From contig JAKAJN010000021.1 in assembly GCA_021813725.1 (NCBI GenBank), positions 1 to 32,299 of the forward strand: DNA of 32,299 nt. The letters are read 5' to 3'. Positions within the stretch are counted from its first letter, which is position 1. The number at the start of each line of letters is the position of its first letter. Below the pieces are notes generated by a model that did no database searches, was not told the DNA's origin, and saw nothing but the letters and a program-made list of their open reading frames with translations. The position numbers and the translations under genes were made by a program. The DNA is from a bacterium (GTDB lineage Bacteria; Gemmatimonadota; Gemmatimonadetes; Gemmatimonadales; Gemmatimonadaceae). Shown here one piece after another: positions 1 through 7,242 of this stretch.

Positions 1-21
1 CCACCGCGGCCGTGCACGCCA

Positions 22-60
22 AACGGCCCGCCGTCGGCGCGATGCCGACTGCGGGCCGTT
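22..60 (-). terminator. Hairpin, likely terminator of the leftward operon
   Basis: Bases 22-31 (AACGGCCCGC) pair perfectly with 51-60, and 33-38 (GTCGGC) pair with 44-49, leaving one mismatch and a 5-base loop. Read on the minus strand the hairpin is followed by TTTGG, so a short T run is present on that side only. It lies about 140 bases past the response-regulator stop and fits a terminator for the operon at 199-4644, or for a short leftward RNA. The T run is weak, so the call is moderate. Confidence 0.5.
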
Positions 61-148
61 GGGATGTGGGTGCCGACGAACGCCAGGAGGCCGTGCACCC
101 GAGGCGACGCCGCAAGGGGTCGGCGCCGACCACTCGTGTACCGCAGTG

Positions 149-177
149 AGAATACGACCGGATGGCACGTCGCTCAA
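149..177 (-). promoter_or_regulatory. Candidate leftward sigma-70-type promoter
   Basis: On the minus strand TTGAGC (172-177) is followed after exactly 17 bases by TATTCT (149-154). Each hexamer matches the housekeeping consensus at four of six positions. The predicted start is near 142. The transcript would run leftward through the hairpin at 22-60 and out of the window, so it serves either a gene left of base 1 or a short RNA of about 120 bases. This is seen by eye only. Confidence 0.35.
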
Positions 178-190
178 TTGCCACTTGTAC

Positions 191-202
191 GTAAGTACTT
201 AC
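191..202. promoter_or_regulatory. Perfect 12-base palindrome over the response-regulator stop codon
   Basis: GTAAGTACTTAC reads the same on both strands. It covers the TAA stop of the response regulator (199-201) and is AT-rich against its surroundings. It is centred about 55 bases upstream of the predicted start of the leftward promoter at 149-177, a usual place for an activator site. Binding by the adjacent NarL-type regulator is inference. Confidence 0.3.
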
Positions 203-867
203 CCTACATCAATGCCGTGCTCGAGGCAGTACCGCGTCAGCCCGGCGACAGTATGAATACCGAGCTTCTTCATCAGGGCCTGCCGATGGGCCTCGACCGT
301 GCGCGTGCTGATGCCGAGTTGTGCGCCGATCTCCTTGTTGGCGCGCCCCTGGGCGATGAAGCGCAGCACTTCGCGCTCCCGCGGTGACAGCACCTCGGTG
401 CCAGGCGGCGGCGCGGGGGCGACGTCCTGCGCCGACTTGCCCTCGCGCAGTGCCTGCGCGACGCGCTGGGCGACGAGCGCCGAGAAATACGTGTTGCCTT
501 CGAAGACGGTCTTGATGGCCCGGCGCAATTCGTCTGGCGCCGAATCCTTTCGGCAGTAGCCGTGCGCGCCGGCGCGCACGCTCTCGAGGATGTACTCCGA
601 GTCGTCGTGCACACTCAGCATCAGGATGCGCGTGTTCGGCGCGCGCTCGAGAATTTCGGGGACGGCGTGCAGCCCCGAGCCGCCGGGCATCGAAATGTCG
701 AGCACCAGCACGTCGGGCTTGTGTTCCGCGGCCAGCGCGATGGCCGCCGCGGCCGTCGCGCCCTCGCCGATGATCTGGAACTCGGGGCTTTCCTCGAGCA
801 CGTGCCGCAACCCTTCGCGCACGATGACGTGGTCGTCCACAAGGACGAGCCGGATGGGCGTGGTCAT
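199..867 (-). CDS. NarL/FixJ-family response regulator
   Basis: This 222-residue protein has an N-terminal receiver domain with the acidic pair D11-D12 and phosphoacceptor D57 (LVLDISMP), and a conserved Lys in GYCRKDS. A C-terminal LuxR-type helix-turn-helix follows from about residue 158 (LSPREREVLRFIAQG, then NKEIGAQLGISTRTVEAHR). The family binds DNA as a dimer after phosphorylation. The ATG at 867 overlaps the TGA of the histidine kinase by four bases (ATGA), so the two are translationally coupled and are surely a cognate pair. Target genes cannot be read from the sequence; a palindrome at the end of the gene and the NAD-salvage genes upstream are candidates. A regulator-only role independent of NAD metabolism remains possible. 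Confidence 0.93.
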   Translation of the reverse strand: MTTPIRLVLVDDHVIVREGLRHVLEESPEFQIIGEGATAAAAIALAAEHKPDVLVLDISMPGGSGLHAVPEILERAPNTRILMLSVHDDSEYILESVRAGAHGYCRKDSAPDELRRAIKTVFEGNTYFSALVAQRVAQALREGKSAQDVAPAPPPGTEVLSPREREVLRFIAQGRANKEIGAQLGISTRTVEAHRQALMKKLGIHTVAGLTRYCLEHGIDVG

Positions 868-2165
868 TGGTTGGAATTTTCCGCCAGCGGGACCTCGATG
901 GCAATGGACACCCCGGCGTTTGGCGCGCTCACCAGCCGCACGTCGCCGCCCACGCCGGCAATTCGTTCACGCATCCCGGCGAGCCCCAGGTGCCCCGCCG
1001 CCTCGAGCTGGTCGAGCCTGGTCGCGTCGAAGCCGGGCCCAACGTCAGAGACGATGAGCCGCACGCAACGGCTGTCGGCGGCGGCAATCACGTGCACCGG
1101 CGCGTTCGCCGCATGGCGGCTGATGTTCGACAGACTCTCCTGCAGCGCGCGGAACAGCGCAACCTCGCCTTCGTCGCTGACCACCGGCAGGCTCTCCGGC
1201 GCCTCGAACGTGGTCGGCGCATCCCGGCGCGACGCGAACTCGCCGACGAGCGAACGCAGGGCGGGGAGGAGCCCGAGATCGTCGAGGAGTGACGGGCGCA
1301 GGTCGTGCGTCACGTCGCGGATCTGCCGCAGGCCGGCGTCCACCAGCGTGACGGCGCGTCCGACGCGACGGCGCAACTGATCGTCCACCCGCTCGCCGAT
1401 CGCGCCGAGCTCCAGCTTGAGTGCGGCGAAGACCTGCGCGGTCTCGTCGTGCAGCGCCAGCGAGAGCCGGCGGCGCTCCTCCTCGTGCTGCCGCACCATG
1501 CGGCGTTGCAGGTGCTCGAGCTCCGCGGTGCGCACGCGCAATCCGTCGGCGAGCTCGTGATTGACGAGCAGCAGGATGCCGGCGCACGCGCCAAGGAGGA
1601 AGATGATGTCGAGGTAGTAGCCCCAGGGCGTCCACACGCCGCGCGAGCGGAGAATGGGATAGTCGAGATGGTGCAGGCCCCAGAGCAGGAAGGTCACGGC
1701 GAGGATCGTGGCACCGCTCGACGGATTGCGCAGGCGATAGCGCAGGAACATCACGCCCGTCCCCAGCGTGGCGACGCTCAGAAACAGCACCGCCGGTCCT
1801 GCGGCGAGCAGGAAGTTGTCCATGCGATAAATGGCGACATACGCCCACGCGGGCGGAAAGGCCACCGCCAGCCAGTACGCATTGCGCCACGGCGTCCCGC
1901 GGCTGAAGCCGATGGCCGTCCAGAGGAGCGCGAGCGCCGTCTCGCCTGTGAACACCTGGTGCCAGTAGAGCCAGTGCGGATTCTGCTGCACCATGAAGGC
2001 GAGGATCGCGAGGAGCCGGGCGAGGTACATCGTCCACGCGATGCCGAACCAGGCAAAATGCGGCCGCTCGTAGCGCACATACAGCGCAAAGCAGAGCCCG
2101 CCGGCGAGCGACGTGATGGCCGCCTGCAGGATGGCGGCGTCGAGTTCGAGGACGGTCGAGTTCAT
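864..2165 (-). CDS. Membrane histidine kinase, HisKA_3 (NarX/DegS-like) type
   Basis: The 433-residue protein starts with about 215 residues of hydrophobic segments, probably six or seven membrane spans with little extracytoplasmic sequence, suggesting a ligand or state sensed in or near the membrane. A short coiled linker leads to a HisKA_3 dimerisation domain whose phospho-acceptor is H239 (RLSLALHDE). A HATPase_c domain follows, with N box around ALQESLSNISRHA and G boxes in DVGPGFD and GLAGMRERI. HisKA_3 kinases pair with NarL-type regulators, which is what follows directly downstream with a four-base overlap. The start overlaps the stop of the NadR-like gene by four bases. The sensory domain was not recognised as a named family. 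Confidence 0.92.
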   Translation of the reverse strand: MNSTVLELDAAILQAAITSLAGGLCFALYVRYERPHFAWFGIAWTMYLARLLAILAFMVQQNPHWLYWHQVFTGETALALLWTAIGFSRGTPWRNAYWLAVAFPPAWAYVAIYRMDNFLLAAGPAVLFLSVATLGTGVMFLRYRLRNPSSGATILAVTFLLWGLHHLDYPILRSRGVWTPWGYYLDIIFLLGACAGILLLVNHELADGLRVRTAELEHLQRRMVRQHEEERRRLSLALHDETAQVFAALKLELGAIGERVDDQLRRRVGRAVTLVDAGLRQIRDVTHDLRPSLLDDLGLLPALRSLVGEFASRRDAPTTFEAPESLPVVSDEGEVALFRALQESLSNISRHAANAPVHVIAAADSRCVRLIVSDVGPGFDATRLDQLEAAGHLGLAGMRERIAGVGGDVRLVSAPNAGVSIAIEVPLAENSNQ

Positions 2166-2698
2166 GCGGAACCCTTCGTGGGCCTGGCGGCGCGCACGGC
2201 CGCCAACGCGCGTGCGGTGCGTGCGTCGCCGGTGCCGGTCACGCTCGCCACGCGTGCGCCGAGTGACTGGAGCGTGCTGGCGAAGGCATTCTGCATCGCC
2301 AACCGCTCCTGTTCAAGCGGCCGGTCGCGCACGCCGTCAGGAACCCAGGGGAGGTCGGGCTCGCACAGCAGATACAGATCGCCCAACTGCGCCACGCACG
2401 CCGCTTCGACCCACGGCGGGCACGATCCATAGTAGGCGCGCGCGTACACCACGGTGCTTACGAGGTCGGTGTCGCACACGAGCACATCCGGCGCCGCAGC
2501 CAGGGCGGCGCGCAACGCATCGCGCGTCGCGGTGGCGATGGGTTCGACGTCCGCCGCGCTGAGCACGCCCCCGCGCGCCTCGGCGTAGGCGCGTGCGGCC
2601 TCGGGCACCCACGATGCGCCCAACGCCGCCGCCAGCGCACGGGCGAGCGTCGTCTTGCCGGTGCATTCGGAGCCAATCACCACCACGCGCCACGTCAT
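2162..2698 (-). CDS. NadR-like ATPase/kinase (probable ribosylnicotinamide kinase)
   Basis: The 178-residue protein has a P-loop near its start (GSECTGKTT, residues 9-17), the EAARAYAE stretch after it, and the DTDL and R-rich lid typical of the NadR C-terminal kinase domain (AAA_28-like). The family phosphorylates nicotinamide riboside to NMN with ATP. The NMN-adenylyltransferase and helix-turn-helix domains of full enterobacterial NadR are absent, so NAD formation would need another adenylyltransferase elsewhere. I chose the ATG at 2698 because it overlaps the PnuC stop by four bases and puts the P-loop at the usual place; a longer open frame upstream runs antisense-like through pnuC. Its place after pnuC strongly supports the function. 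Substrate specificity is inferred. Confidence 0.85.
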   Translation of the reverse strand: MTWRVVVIGSECTGKTTLARALAAALGASWVPEAARAYAEARGGVLSAADVEPIATATRDALRAALAAAPDVLVCDTDLVSTVVYARAYYGSCPPWVEAACVAQLGDLYLLCEPDLPWVPDGVRDRPLEQERLAMQNAFASTLQSLGARVASVTGTGDARTARALAAVRAARPTKGSA

Positions 2699-3324
2699 GC
2701 GCGCTCCGCTCCCGGCGCGAGGAGCGACCGACGCCAGCCGCGCCAGCCGATGGCCGCGAGCAGCAGGAACACCGCGTATTGCACCGCGGTGAACGGCAGG
2801 CCGCGCTGGATGAAGAGCGGCACGTAGACGAGGTCGGCGGCGATCCAGAGCATCCAGTTCTCGAGCAGCTTGCGCGTCATCATCCACTGCGCCACAAGAC
2901 TGGCGCTCGTCAGCAGCGCGTCGAAGTACGGCACGGGCGAATCCGTGTACCGGTCGAGCAGGGCGCCGAGCGAGAGTCCGCCCACGAGAAACAGGGGCGC
3001 CAGCACCAGCCACTGCGCGCGCGTGGTGCGCGACACCCGCAGGCGCGAGTGCTGCGCGCCGCCATACAGCCATTCGTACCAGCCGTACACCGAGAGGGCG
3101 AGGTAGACGAGTTGCAGCACCGCGTCGGCATACAACTTCGCCTTCCAGAACAGCACAAAGAAGATCGCGACATTCACGATCGCCGTCGGCCAGCTGACAA
3201 TGTGCTCGCGCGCCGACAGGTAGACGCTCACGAGGCCGAAGGCGACCGCGACGAGTTCCACCGGATTTGCGCCGCGCAGCGCCTCCGCGAGCGACTGCAC
3301 CACGTCAGCCGTCACGGCCAGCAC
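2695..3324 (-). CDS. pnuC: PnuC-type nicotinamide riboside transporter
   Basis: This 209-residue polytopic inner-membrane protein has about seven hydrophobic segments and the family landmarks: the PTAIVNVAIFF segment, YADAVLQLVYLALSVYGWYEW, and later MMTRKLLENWMLWIAADL. PnuC carries nicotinamide riboside by facilitated diffusion, and import is made effectively one-way by phosphorylation inside the cell. The kinase for that step is the next gene, with a four-base overlap. The start codon is GTG at 3324, immediately after the TAG of the amidohydrolase with no spacer; no clear ribosome-binding site is visible, which fits translation by re-initiation. A start at a nearby in-frame GTG cannot be ruled out. 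Confidence 0.92.
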   Translation of the reverse strand: MLAVTADVVQSLAEALRGANPVELVAVAFGLVSVYLSAREHIVSWPTAIVNVAIFFVLFWKAKLYADAVLQLVYLALSVYGWYEWLYGGAQHSRLRVSRTTRAQWLVLAPLFLVGGLSLGALLDRYTDSPVPYFDALLTSASLVAQWMMTRKLLENWMLWIAADLVYVPLFIQRGLPFTAVQYAVFLLLAAIGWRGWRRSLLAPGAERA

Positions 3325-4644
3325 CTAGGGGCGCGTCCGCGGCGCGTTCAGGTAGTCCACGGCGAGCCCGGTCAGCACCTGCACGCCGTACGGCAACGTC
3401 GCTTCATCCGCGAAGAATCGCGGGCTGTGGTTCGGCGCGGCGTCCTCCACGCGTACGCTGTCCGGCGTGGCGCCGAGGAAGACAAAGAGCGACGGCACCT
3501 TCTGTCCGAAGAACGCAAAGTCCTCCGACGGCGTCCAGGCGATGTCGGCAAACGCGCGCCGCGCGTAGCGTCCGAGCGTCGGCGCCATCTGCGTCGTCAA
3601 CGCGGGGTCGTTGACCACCACCGGCGTCTGCGGTTCGATGCGGACATCGGCCGTCGCACCCCAGGCGGCCGCGACGTCCGTCACCGTGCGCCGGATACGC
3701 TCGTGAATCTCCGTCTGCATCGCCGCGTCGAACATGCGGATCGTGCCCGACAGCACGACGCTGTCCGGTATGATGTTGCGCCGCACTCCGCCGTGCATCG
3801 AGCCGATCGTGATCACAGCGGGGGCCTGCGCCAGGTTGGTCTGTCGCGATACGATGGCCTGCAGGGCGTTGATGGCCTGCGCCGTCACGACAATCGGGTC
3901 GATCCCCGCCCACGGCATCGCCCCGTGCGTCTGCCGGCCGCGGATCACGATGTCGAGCTGGTCGCTGCTCGCCATCGCGCCGTTCGCCTTGTAGCCCACC
4001 TCACCGGCGCGCCCGGGGCGCACGTGCAGGCCGAAGACGGCCTCCACCTTGGGATGGTCGAGGGCTCCCTGCGCAATCATCACCTTCGCCCCGCCCGTCT
4101 CGCCGTTGGGCGGCCCCTCCTCGGCGGGCTGGAAGAGGAAGGTCACCGTCCCCGGCAGGCGGTCCTTCATCGCCGAGAGCACTGTCGCTGTGCCGAGGAG
4201 CATCGCGACGTGCGTGTCGTGACCGCAGGCGTGCATCACGCCGACGGTCTGCCCATTGTACTCGGCGTGCACGCGAGACCGATACGGCAGGTCCACCTCT
4301 TCGGTCACCGGGAGCGCATCCATGTCGGCGCGAAGGGCGATGGACGGCCCGGGCTTGCCGCCGCGGAGAACGCCCACCACGCCGGTGGTCGCCACGTTGG
4401 TGCGCACGTCGATGCCGAGCGACCGGAGATGCGCGGCGATGATCCCGGCCGTCCGAGTCTCGCGGTTGCCAAGCTCCGGGTGCTCGTGGATGTCGCGGCG
4501 CCAGGCGACCACCTGCGGCAGCACCTCCTGCGTGCGACGCTTGATCTCGGCCTCAAACGACGATGGCGACTGCGCGACGAGCGGGGCGGCGAGCGGGGCG
4601 GCCGCGGACGCGGCGAGGAGGACGCGGAGGAGTGGGCGGCGCAT
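3325..4644 (-). CDS. Exported M20D-family metal-dependent amidohydrolase
   Basis: The 439-residue protein begins with a signal peptide (two Arg, an Ala/Leu-rich core, cleavage probably after PLVAQ). The mature part carries M20D landmarks: [22 protein letters not shown], the metal-binding [19 protein letters not shown] with the catalytic Glu, and a dimerisation domain in the middle ([22 protein letters not shown]). Relatives split N-acyl amino acids, hippurate or indole-acetyl conjugates; the substrate here is unknown. It is the first gene of the chain leading to pnuC, with no intervening base. An extracytoplasmic hydrolase ahead of a vitamin transporter could release or recover a nutrient, but that is conjecture. 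Confidence 0.9.
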   Translation of the reverse strand: MRRPLLRVLLAASAAAPLAAPLVAQSPSSFEAEIKRRTQEVLPQVVAWRRDIHEHPELGNRETRTAGIIAAHLRSLGIDVRTNVATTGVVGVLRGGKPGPSIALRADMDALPVTEEVDLPYRSRVHAEYNGQTVGVMHACGHDTHVAMLLGTATVLSAMKDRLPGTVTFLFQPAEEGPPNGETGGAKVMIAQGALDHPKVEAVFGLHVRPGRAGEVGYKANGAMASSDQLDIVIRGRQTHGAMPWAGIDPIVVTAQAINALQAIVSRQTNLAQAPAVITIGSMHGGVRRNIIPDSVVLSGTIRMFDAAMQTEIHERIRRTVTDVAAAWGATADVRIEPQTPVVVNDPALTTQMAPTLGRYARRAFADIAWTPSEDFAFFGQKVPSLFVFLGATPDSVRVEDAAPNHSPRFFADEATLPYGVQVLTGLAVDYLNAPRTRP

Positions 4645-4798
4645 GACGGTGGTGGGGGAAGGGAGGCTGAAATCTAGGGTCGGGGGAGGGTCATGTACGA
4701 CTTTCTGCCTCTATCTTGTCGTCCCTCGGCAGACTAAATTACGCTGTTTCCCCCGCGGCCGGGGTGCGAAATCGAGGCCGACAAACGACCAAGGATTT
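4645..4798. promoter_or_regulatory. Divergent promoter region, amidohydrolase operon and infA
   Basis: These 154 bases separate the starts of two divergent transcription units, so both promoters should lie here or just inside the genes. The AT-rich piece with TAAATT at 4735-4740 is a possible -10 for infA, and TAGATT read leftward at 4671-4676 is a possible -10 for the amidohydrolase operon. Neither has a good -35 at the right spacing. The infA ribosome-binding site AAGGA (4791-4795) sits only three bases before its ATG. No NAD-responsive riboswitch was recognised on the leftward side. Confidence 0.4.
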
Positions 4799-5020
4799 AT
4801 GGCGAAGGAAGAAGCGATCGAACTCGAAGGGACCGTCAGCGAAGTGCTGCCCAGTGCCACGTTTCGCGTGCACCTCACCAACGGGCATGACGTGCTGGCG
4901 ACGATGGCGGGGAAGATGCGGCGGCACCGCATCCGCGTACTGGCTGGTGACCGCGTCTCCGTGGAAGTCTCGCCCTACGACCTGAGTCGCGGTCGCATCA
5001 CGTTCCGGCACAAGACCTGA
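4799..5020 (+). CDS. infA: Translation initiation factor IF-1
   Basis: The 73-residue protein is a complete IF-1 with the standard single OB-fold: [18 protein letters not shown] at the start, [24 protein letters not shown] in the middle and [13 protein letters not shown] near the end. IF-1 binds the ribosomal A site of the 30S subunit and works with IF-2 and IF-3 during initiation. It stands alone here, not in a ribosomal-protein operon, between a divergent operon and a hairpin at 5043-5074, so it is probably monocistronic. Length and conserved residues match the family throughout. Confidence 0.98.
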   Translation: MAKEEAIELEGTVSEVLPSATFRVHLTNGHDVLATMAGKMRRHRIRVLAGDRVSVEVSPYDLSRGRITFRHKT

Positions 5021-5042
5021 CCAGCCAGATCCGGCAACAGCA

Positions 5043-5074
5043 ATGCGGCGGAAGCCAATGGGCCTCCGCCGCAT
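5043..5074 (+). terminator. Hairpin after infA
   Basis: Bases 5043-5052 (ATGCGGCGGA) pair perfectly with 5065-5074, and GCC at 5054-5056 pairs with GGC at 5061-5063 inside, around an AATG loop. Only a broken T run follows (CCGTCTTTCC). It lies 22 bases after the infA stop. On the opposite strand it is past the end of the small gene at 5100-5261, so it may end transcripts from both sides. Confidence 0.55.
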
Positions 5075-5099
5075 CCGTCTTTCCGGGGCTGGTTGCCGG

Positions 5100-5261
5100 C
5101 TAGTGCTCGGCCGCCGCGGCCGATGCGGGCGCGTCCGGCTTGAGATACGTCGCGTTGTGGATCCGATAAGCCACGGTGTTCGCCACGATGGCCAGGACCA
5201 CGATGAAGGCGGCGATGCCCCATCCCTGCGACGACGGATTCACATTCTGCTGGCTGGTCAT
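5100..5261 (-). CDS. Small single-span membrane protein, function unknown
   Basis: A 53-codon frame runs from ATG at 5261 to TAG at 5100-5102. The protein starts MTSQQNVNPSSQGWG, has one hydrophobic stretch at about residues 15-31 (GIAAFIVVLAIVANTVA), then a short basic patch with R33 and an Ala-rich tail ending AAAAEH. A GGGAG motif lies nine bases upstream of the ATG. Third codon positions are mostly G or C, like its neighbours. It fills most of what would otherwise be a 346-base gap between infA and the S4 protein. It matches no family I recognise. Small size means chance cannot be fully excluded. Confidence 0.65.
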   Translation of the reverse strand: MTSQQNVNPSSQGWGIAAFIVVLAIVANTVAYRIHNATYLKPDAPASAAAAEH

Positions 5262-5366
5262 CAGGTCGGCTCCCGTTCAAGACGCGAATTCTAGTGGCCT
5301 GCCGGCTGTCCGCGCAACGCGTGCTCGCGACGAAACTGGTGGTGCGGCACCCTGCCGGCGCGGCGG

Positions 5367-5783
5367 TCAGCCCTTGCCGCGCATCCGCCGCAAGTCGCGG
5401 CGATCCTTCTTCGAGTCCGACCAGCCCGCCTGTGGGTTGAATGCGCTGGCGGCGCGAAACTGCGCCGCGAGGTGCGCGCGCGCCGCGATCGACTCCGGCG
5501 TCTCGTCATACAGCAGCTGTGCCTGCGCCGCCGGCCCGCGACGCGGATTCAACGCCCGCACGTGGATCACGTGCTCGTACGCGCCCAGGCGAACGCGTAC
5601 CTCGTCGCCCACGTGCACGACGTGCGCCGGCTTGGTGCGCTCTCCGCCATACAGCACCTTGCCTCCTTCAATGGCCTCCACGGCGAGCGCGCGTGTCTTG
5701 AAGAACCGCGCGGCCCACAGCCATTTGTCGAGGCGCACGTGCGCGTCGAGCGACTCGGTGTCGTCGCGAGAGTTCCGTGCCAT
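5367..5783 (-). CDS. hslR: Hsp15-like S4-domain RNA-binding protein
   Basis: The 138-residue protein has an S4 RNA-binding fold at its start (VRLDKWLWAARFFKTRALAVEAIEGGKVLYGGERTKP is spread over residues 16-52), then VGDEVRVRLGAYEHVIHVRAL and a basic, Arg/Lys-rich tail. Hsp15 recognises stalled 50S subunits carrying a peptidyl-tRNA left after ribosome splitting and helps free them. A release-rescue factor, arfB, is also encoded 5 kb away in this window. The start ATG at 5783 lies only ten bases from the divergent ATG at 5794, so each promoter must sit inside the other gene. The gene symbol follows the E. coli name; orthology is likely but not proven. Confidence 0.85.
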   Translation of the reverse strand: MARNSRDDTESLDAHVRLDKWLWAARFFKTRALAVEAIEGGKVLYGGERTKPAHVVHVGDEVRVRLGAYEHVIHVRALNPRRGPAAQAQLLYDETPESIAARAHLAAQFRAASAFNPQAGWSDSKKDRRDLRRMRGKG

Positions 5784-5793
5784 ATTTCAAGAT

Positions 5794-6309
5794 ATGCGGC
5801 GACGCATTCTTGCGAACGGTCTCTACTGGCTGGCCAGTGCGGCGCTCGTTGCCGCGTGCGGCGACGACCCCCGGATCGCGCGCGCCGCGAAGGCCCAGCG
5901 CGAAGTTGCCGCCATGGCGCACAGCGTGCGCACGGTGCCGCATGCGTCCGCGACGGGGCGCTGGGACGAGGGAGTGCTCACCGAGCGGCTGGTCAACGCC
6001 GGGCTCGCCCCGCGCGCCGACGATTCGCTGCCGGCCCATCCGCGGCTCCCTGTCGCTCCCGTCGGGCTGCGCGTCGGCAAGGCGCACCTGCTGGCCTGGA
6101 TCTTCGCGGACAGCACGGTTCGACAGCGCGTCGCCGCCGGCATTGACACGCTGACGGCCATCCCGAAGGGACAGCCCAATCCGTTCGCCGAGCCGCCGAT
6201 GTTCGTGATGCAGAACAACCTCATTGCCGTCCTCGTCGGTGGGAGCGACCGTCAGCGCGAGCGGGTCCGCCTGGCCATCGAGGCCGGCCTCCCGGCACCG
6301 CATCGATAA
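5794..6309 (+). CDS. Probable lipoprotein, function unknown
   Basis: The 171-residue product starts MRRRILANGLYWLASAALVAACGDD: a basic n-region, hydrophobic core and a lipobox with the lipidated Cys at residue 22, followed by Asp residues. The rest shows no motif that I can name; it is Ala/Arg/Pro-rich with a hydrophobic stretch near the end (MFVMQNNLIAVLVGGSD). I place the start at 5794 because only that ATG yields the lipoprotein signal; the open frame continues upstream but antisense to hslR. The gene is divergent from hslR with ten bases between start codons. It could be envelope-anchored with a stress-related or structural role, but nothing decides this. Confidence 0.8.
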   Translation: MRRRILANGLYWLASAALVAACGDDPRIARAAKAQREVAAMAHSVRTVPHASATGRWDEGVLTERLVNAGLAPRADDSLPAHPRLPVAPVGLRVGKAHLLAWIFADSTVRQRVAAGIDTLTAIPKGQPNPFAEPPMFVMQNNLIAVLVGGSDRQRERVRLAIEAGLPAPHR

Positions 6310-6463
6310 CAGCGGCGGCTGCCCGCCGAAACACCGGACGAGCGCGCCGCGTACGCGAGCACGCAGGGGGCCGTCTCATGGATGGCGTCCCTCCCTCGTG
6401 CCGTCCAGATTTCACCGTCCACCCGGCCCGCGTTGGCCGGTCCCGTCACTTTCGAGGTTTGAC

Positions 6464-7216
6464 ATGAACATTCGCCGCACGCTCGCTGCGCTGGCCGTCG
6501 CCAGCCTGGTTCCCGCTCTCGCCTCCGCGCAGGCGCTGCCGGATGGCAAGGCGCTGCTGGCCAAGCACGTCGAGGCGATGGGCGGCCGCGGTGCGATGGA
6601 GCAGCACAATTCGCTCCACATCACCGGCACCTTCTCCATGGCCGCCATGGGCATTGACGGCGCCATGAATATCTATCGTGCCAAGCCGGCGCTCTTCCTG
6701 CAGCAAATCACGCTTGGCTCCTTCGGTGAGATGTCCAGCGGCTATGATGGCACCACCGCCTGGTCCGTAAATCCCATGGCCGGCGCGAGCATTCTCTCGG
6801 GCGAACAGGCGACGCAGCTGAAGCAGCAGGCCGACTTCTTCTCCGACTTCCCCGACGCGGGCAAGTACACGACCATCGAGACCGTCGGCGCCGAGGACTT
6901 CGAGGGGCGCAAGTGCTACAAGGTGAAGCTCGTTCGCGCCGACAGCACGGGCGAGGCGTTCCAGTTCTTCGACGCCGAGAGCGGGTTGGCGGCCGGCATG
7001 ACGCGCACGATGGAAAATCCGCAGATGGGGAAGATTGACATCACGGTCGTGATGTCGGACTACAAGGATCAGGGCGGCGTGAAGATGCCGGGCAAGATCA
7101 CGCAGAAGACCCCGCAGGGCGACGTGGTCCTCACAATGACGGCGTACGAATGGGACAAGGTGGATCCCAAGGTCTTCGCGCTCCCCGACGGCGTGAAGTC
7201 CATGGTCAAGCCGTAA
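6464..7216 (+). CDS. Exported LolA-like protein
   Basis: The 250-residue protein has a signal peptide (MNIRRTLAALAVASLVPALASAQ) and a body that resembles the LolA/LolB-like half-barrel fold: ALLAKHVEAMGGRGAMEQHNSLHITGTF, then repeated beta-type segments with GYDGTTAWSVNP and a closing stretch that compares fitted values (YEWDKVDPKVFALPDGV). Such proteins are usually annotated as outer-membrane lipoprotein-sorting-like and may hold a hydrophobic ligand in the periplasm. True LolA function is not shown. A GAGG ribosome-binding site lies six bases upstream of the ATG. It is followed 26 bases later by the metalloprotease gene, so the two are probably co-transcribed. The 154 bases before it hold no feature that I can identify. 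Confidence 0.75.
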   Translation: MNIRRTLAALAVASLVPALASAQALPDGKALLAKHVEAMGGRGAMEQHNSLHITGTFSMAAMGIDGAMNIYRAKPALFLQQITLGSFGEMSSGYDGTTAWSVNPMAGASILSGEQATQLKQQADFFSDFPDAGKYTTIETVGAEDFEGRKCYKVKLVRADSTGEAFQFFDAESGLAAGMTRTMENPQMGKIDITVVMSDYKDQGGVKMPGKITQKTPQGDVVLTMTAYEWDKVDPKVFALPDGVKSMVKP

Positions 7217-7242
7217 GCGCACTCACCCCCACCGAGCCCTCG

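Noticed and set aside
3322-3345. A NAD-II (pnuC motif) riboswitch before pnuC
   Set aside because: There is no leader: pnuC starts on the base after the amidohydrolase stop, inside an operon.
2593-4677. A 694-codon open frame on the plus strand
   Set aside because: It is antisense to pnuC and the M20D amidohydrolase, both recognised by motifs. Its product has the His/Arg-rich look of a shadow frame.
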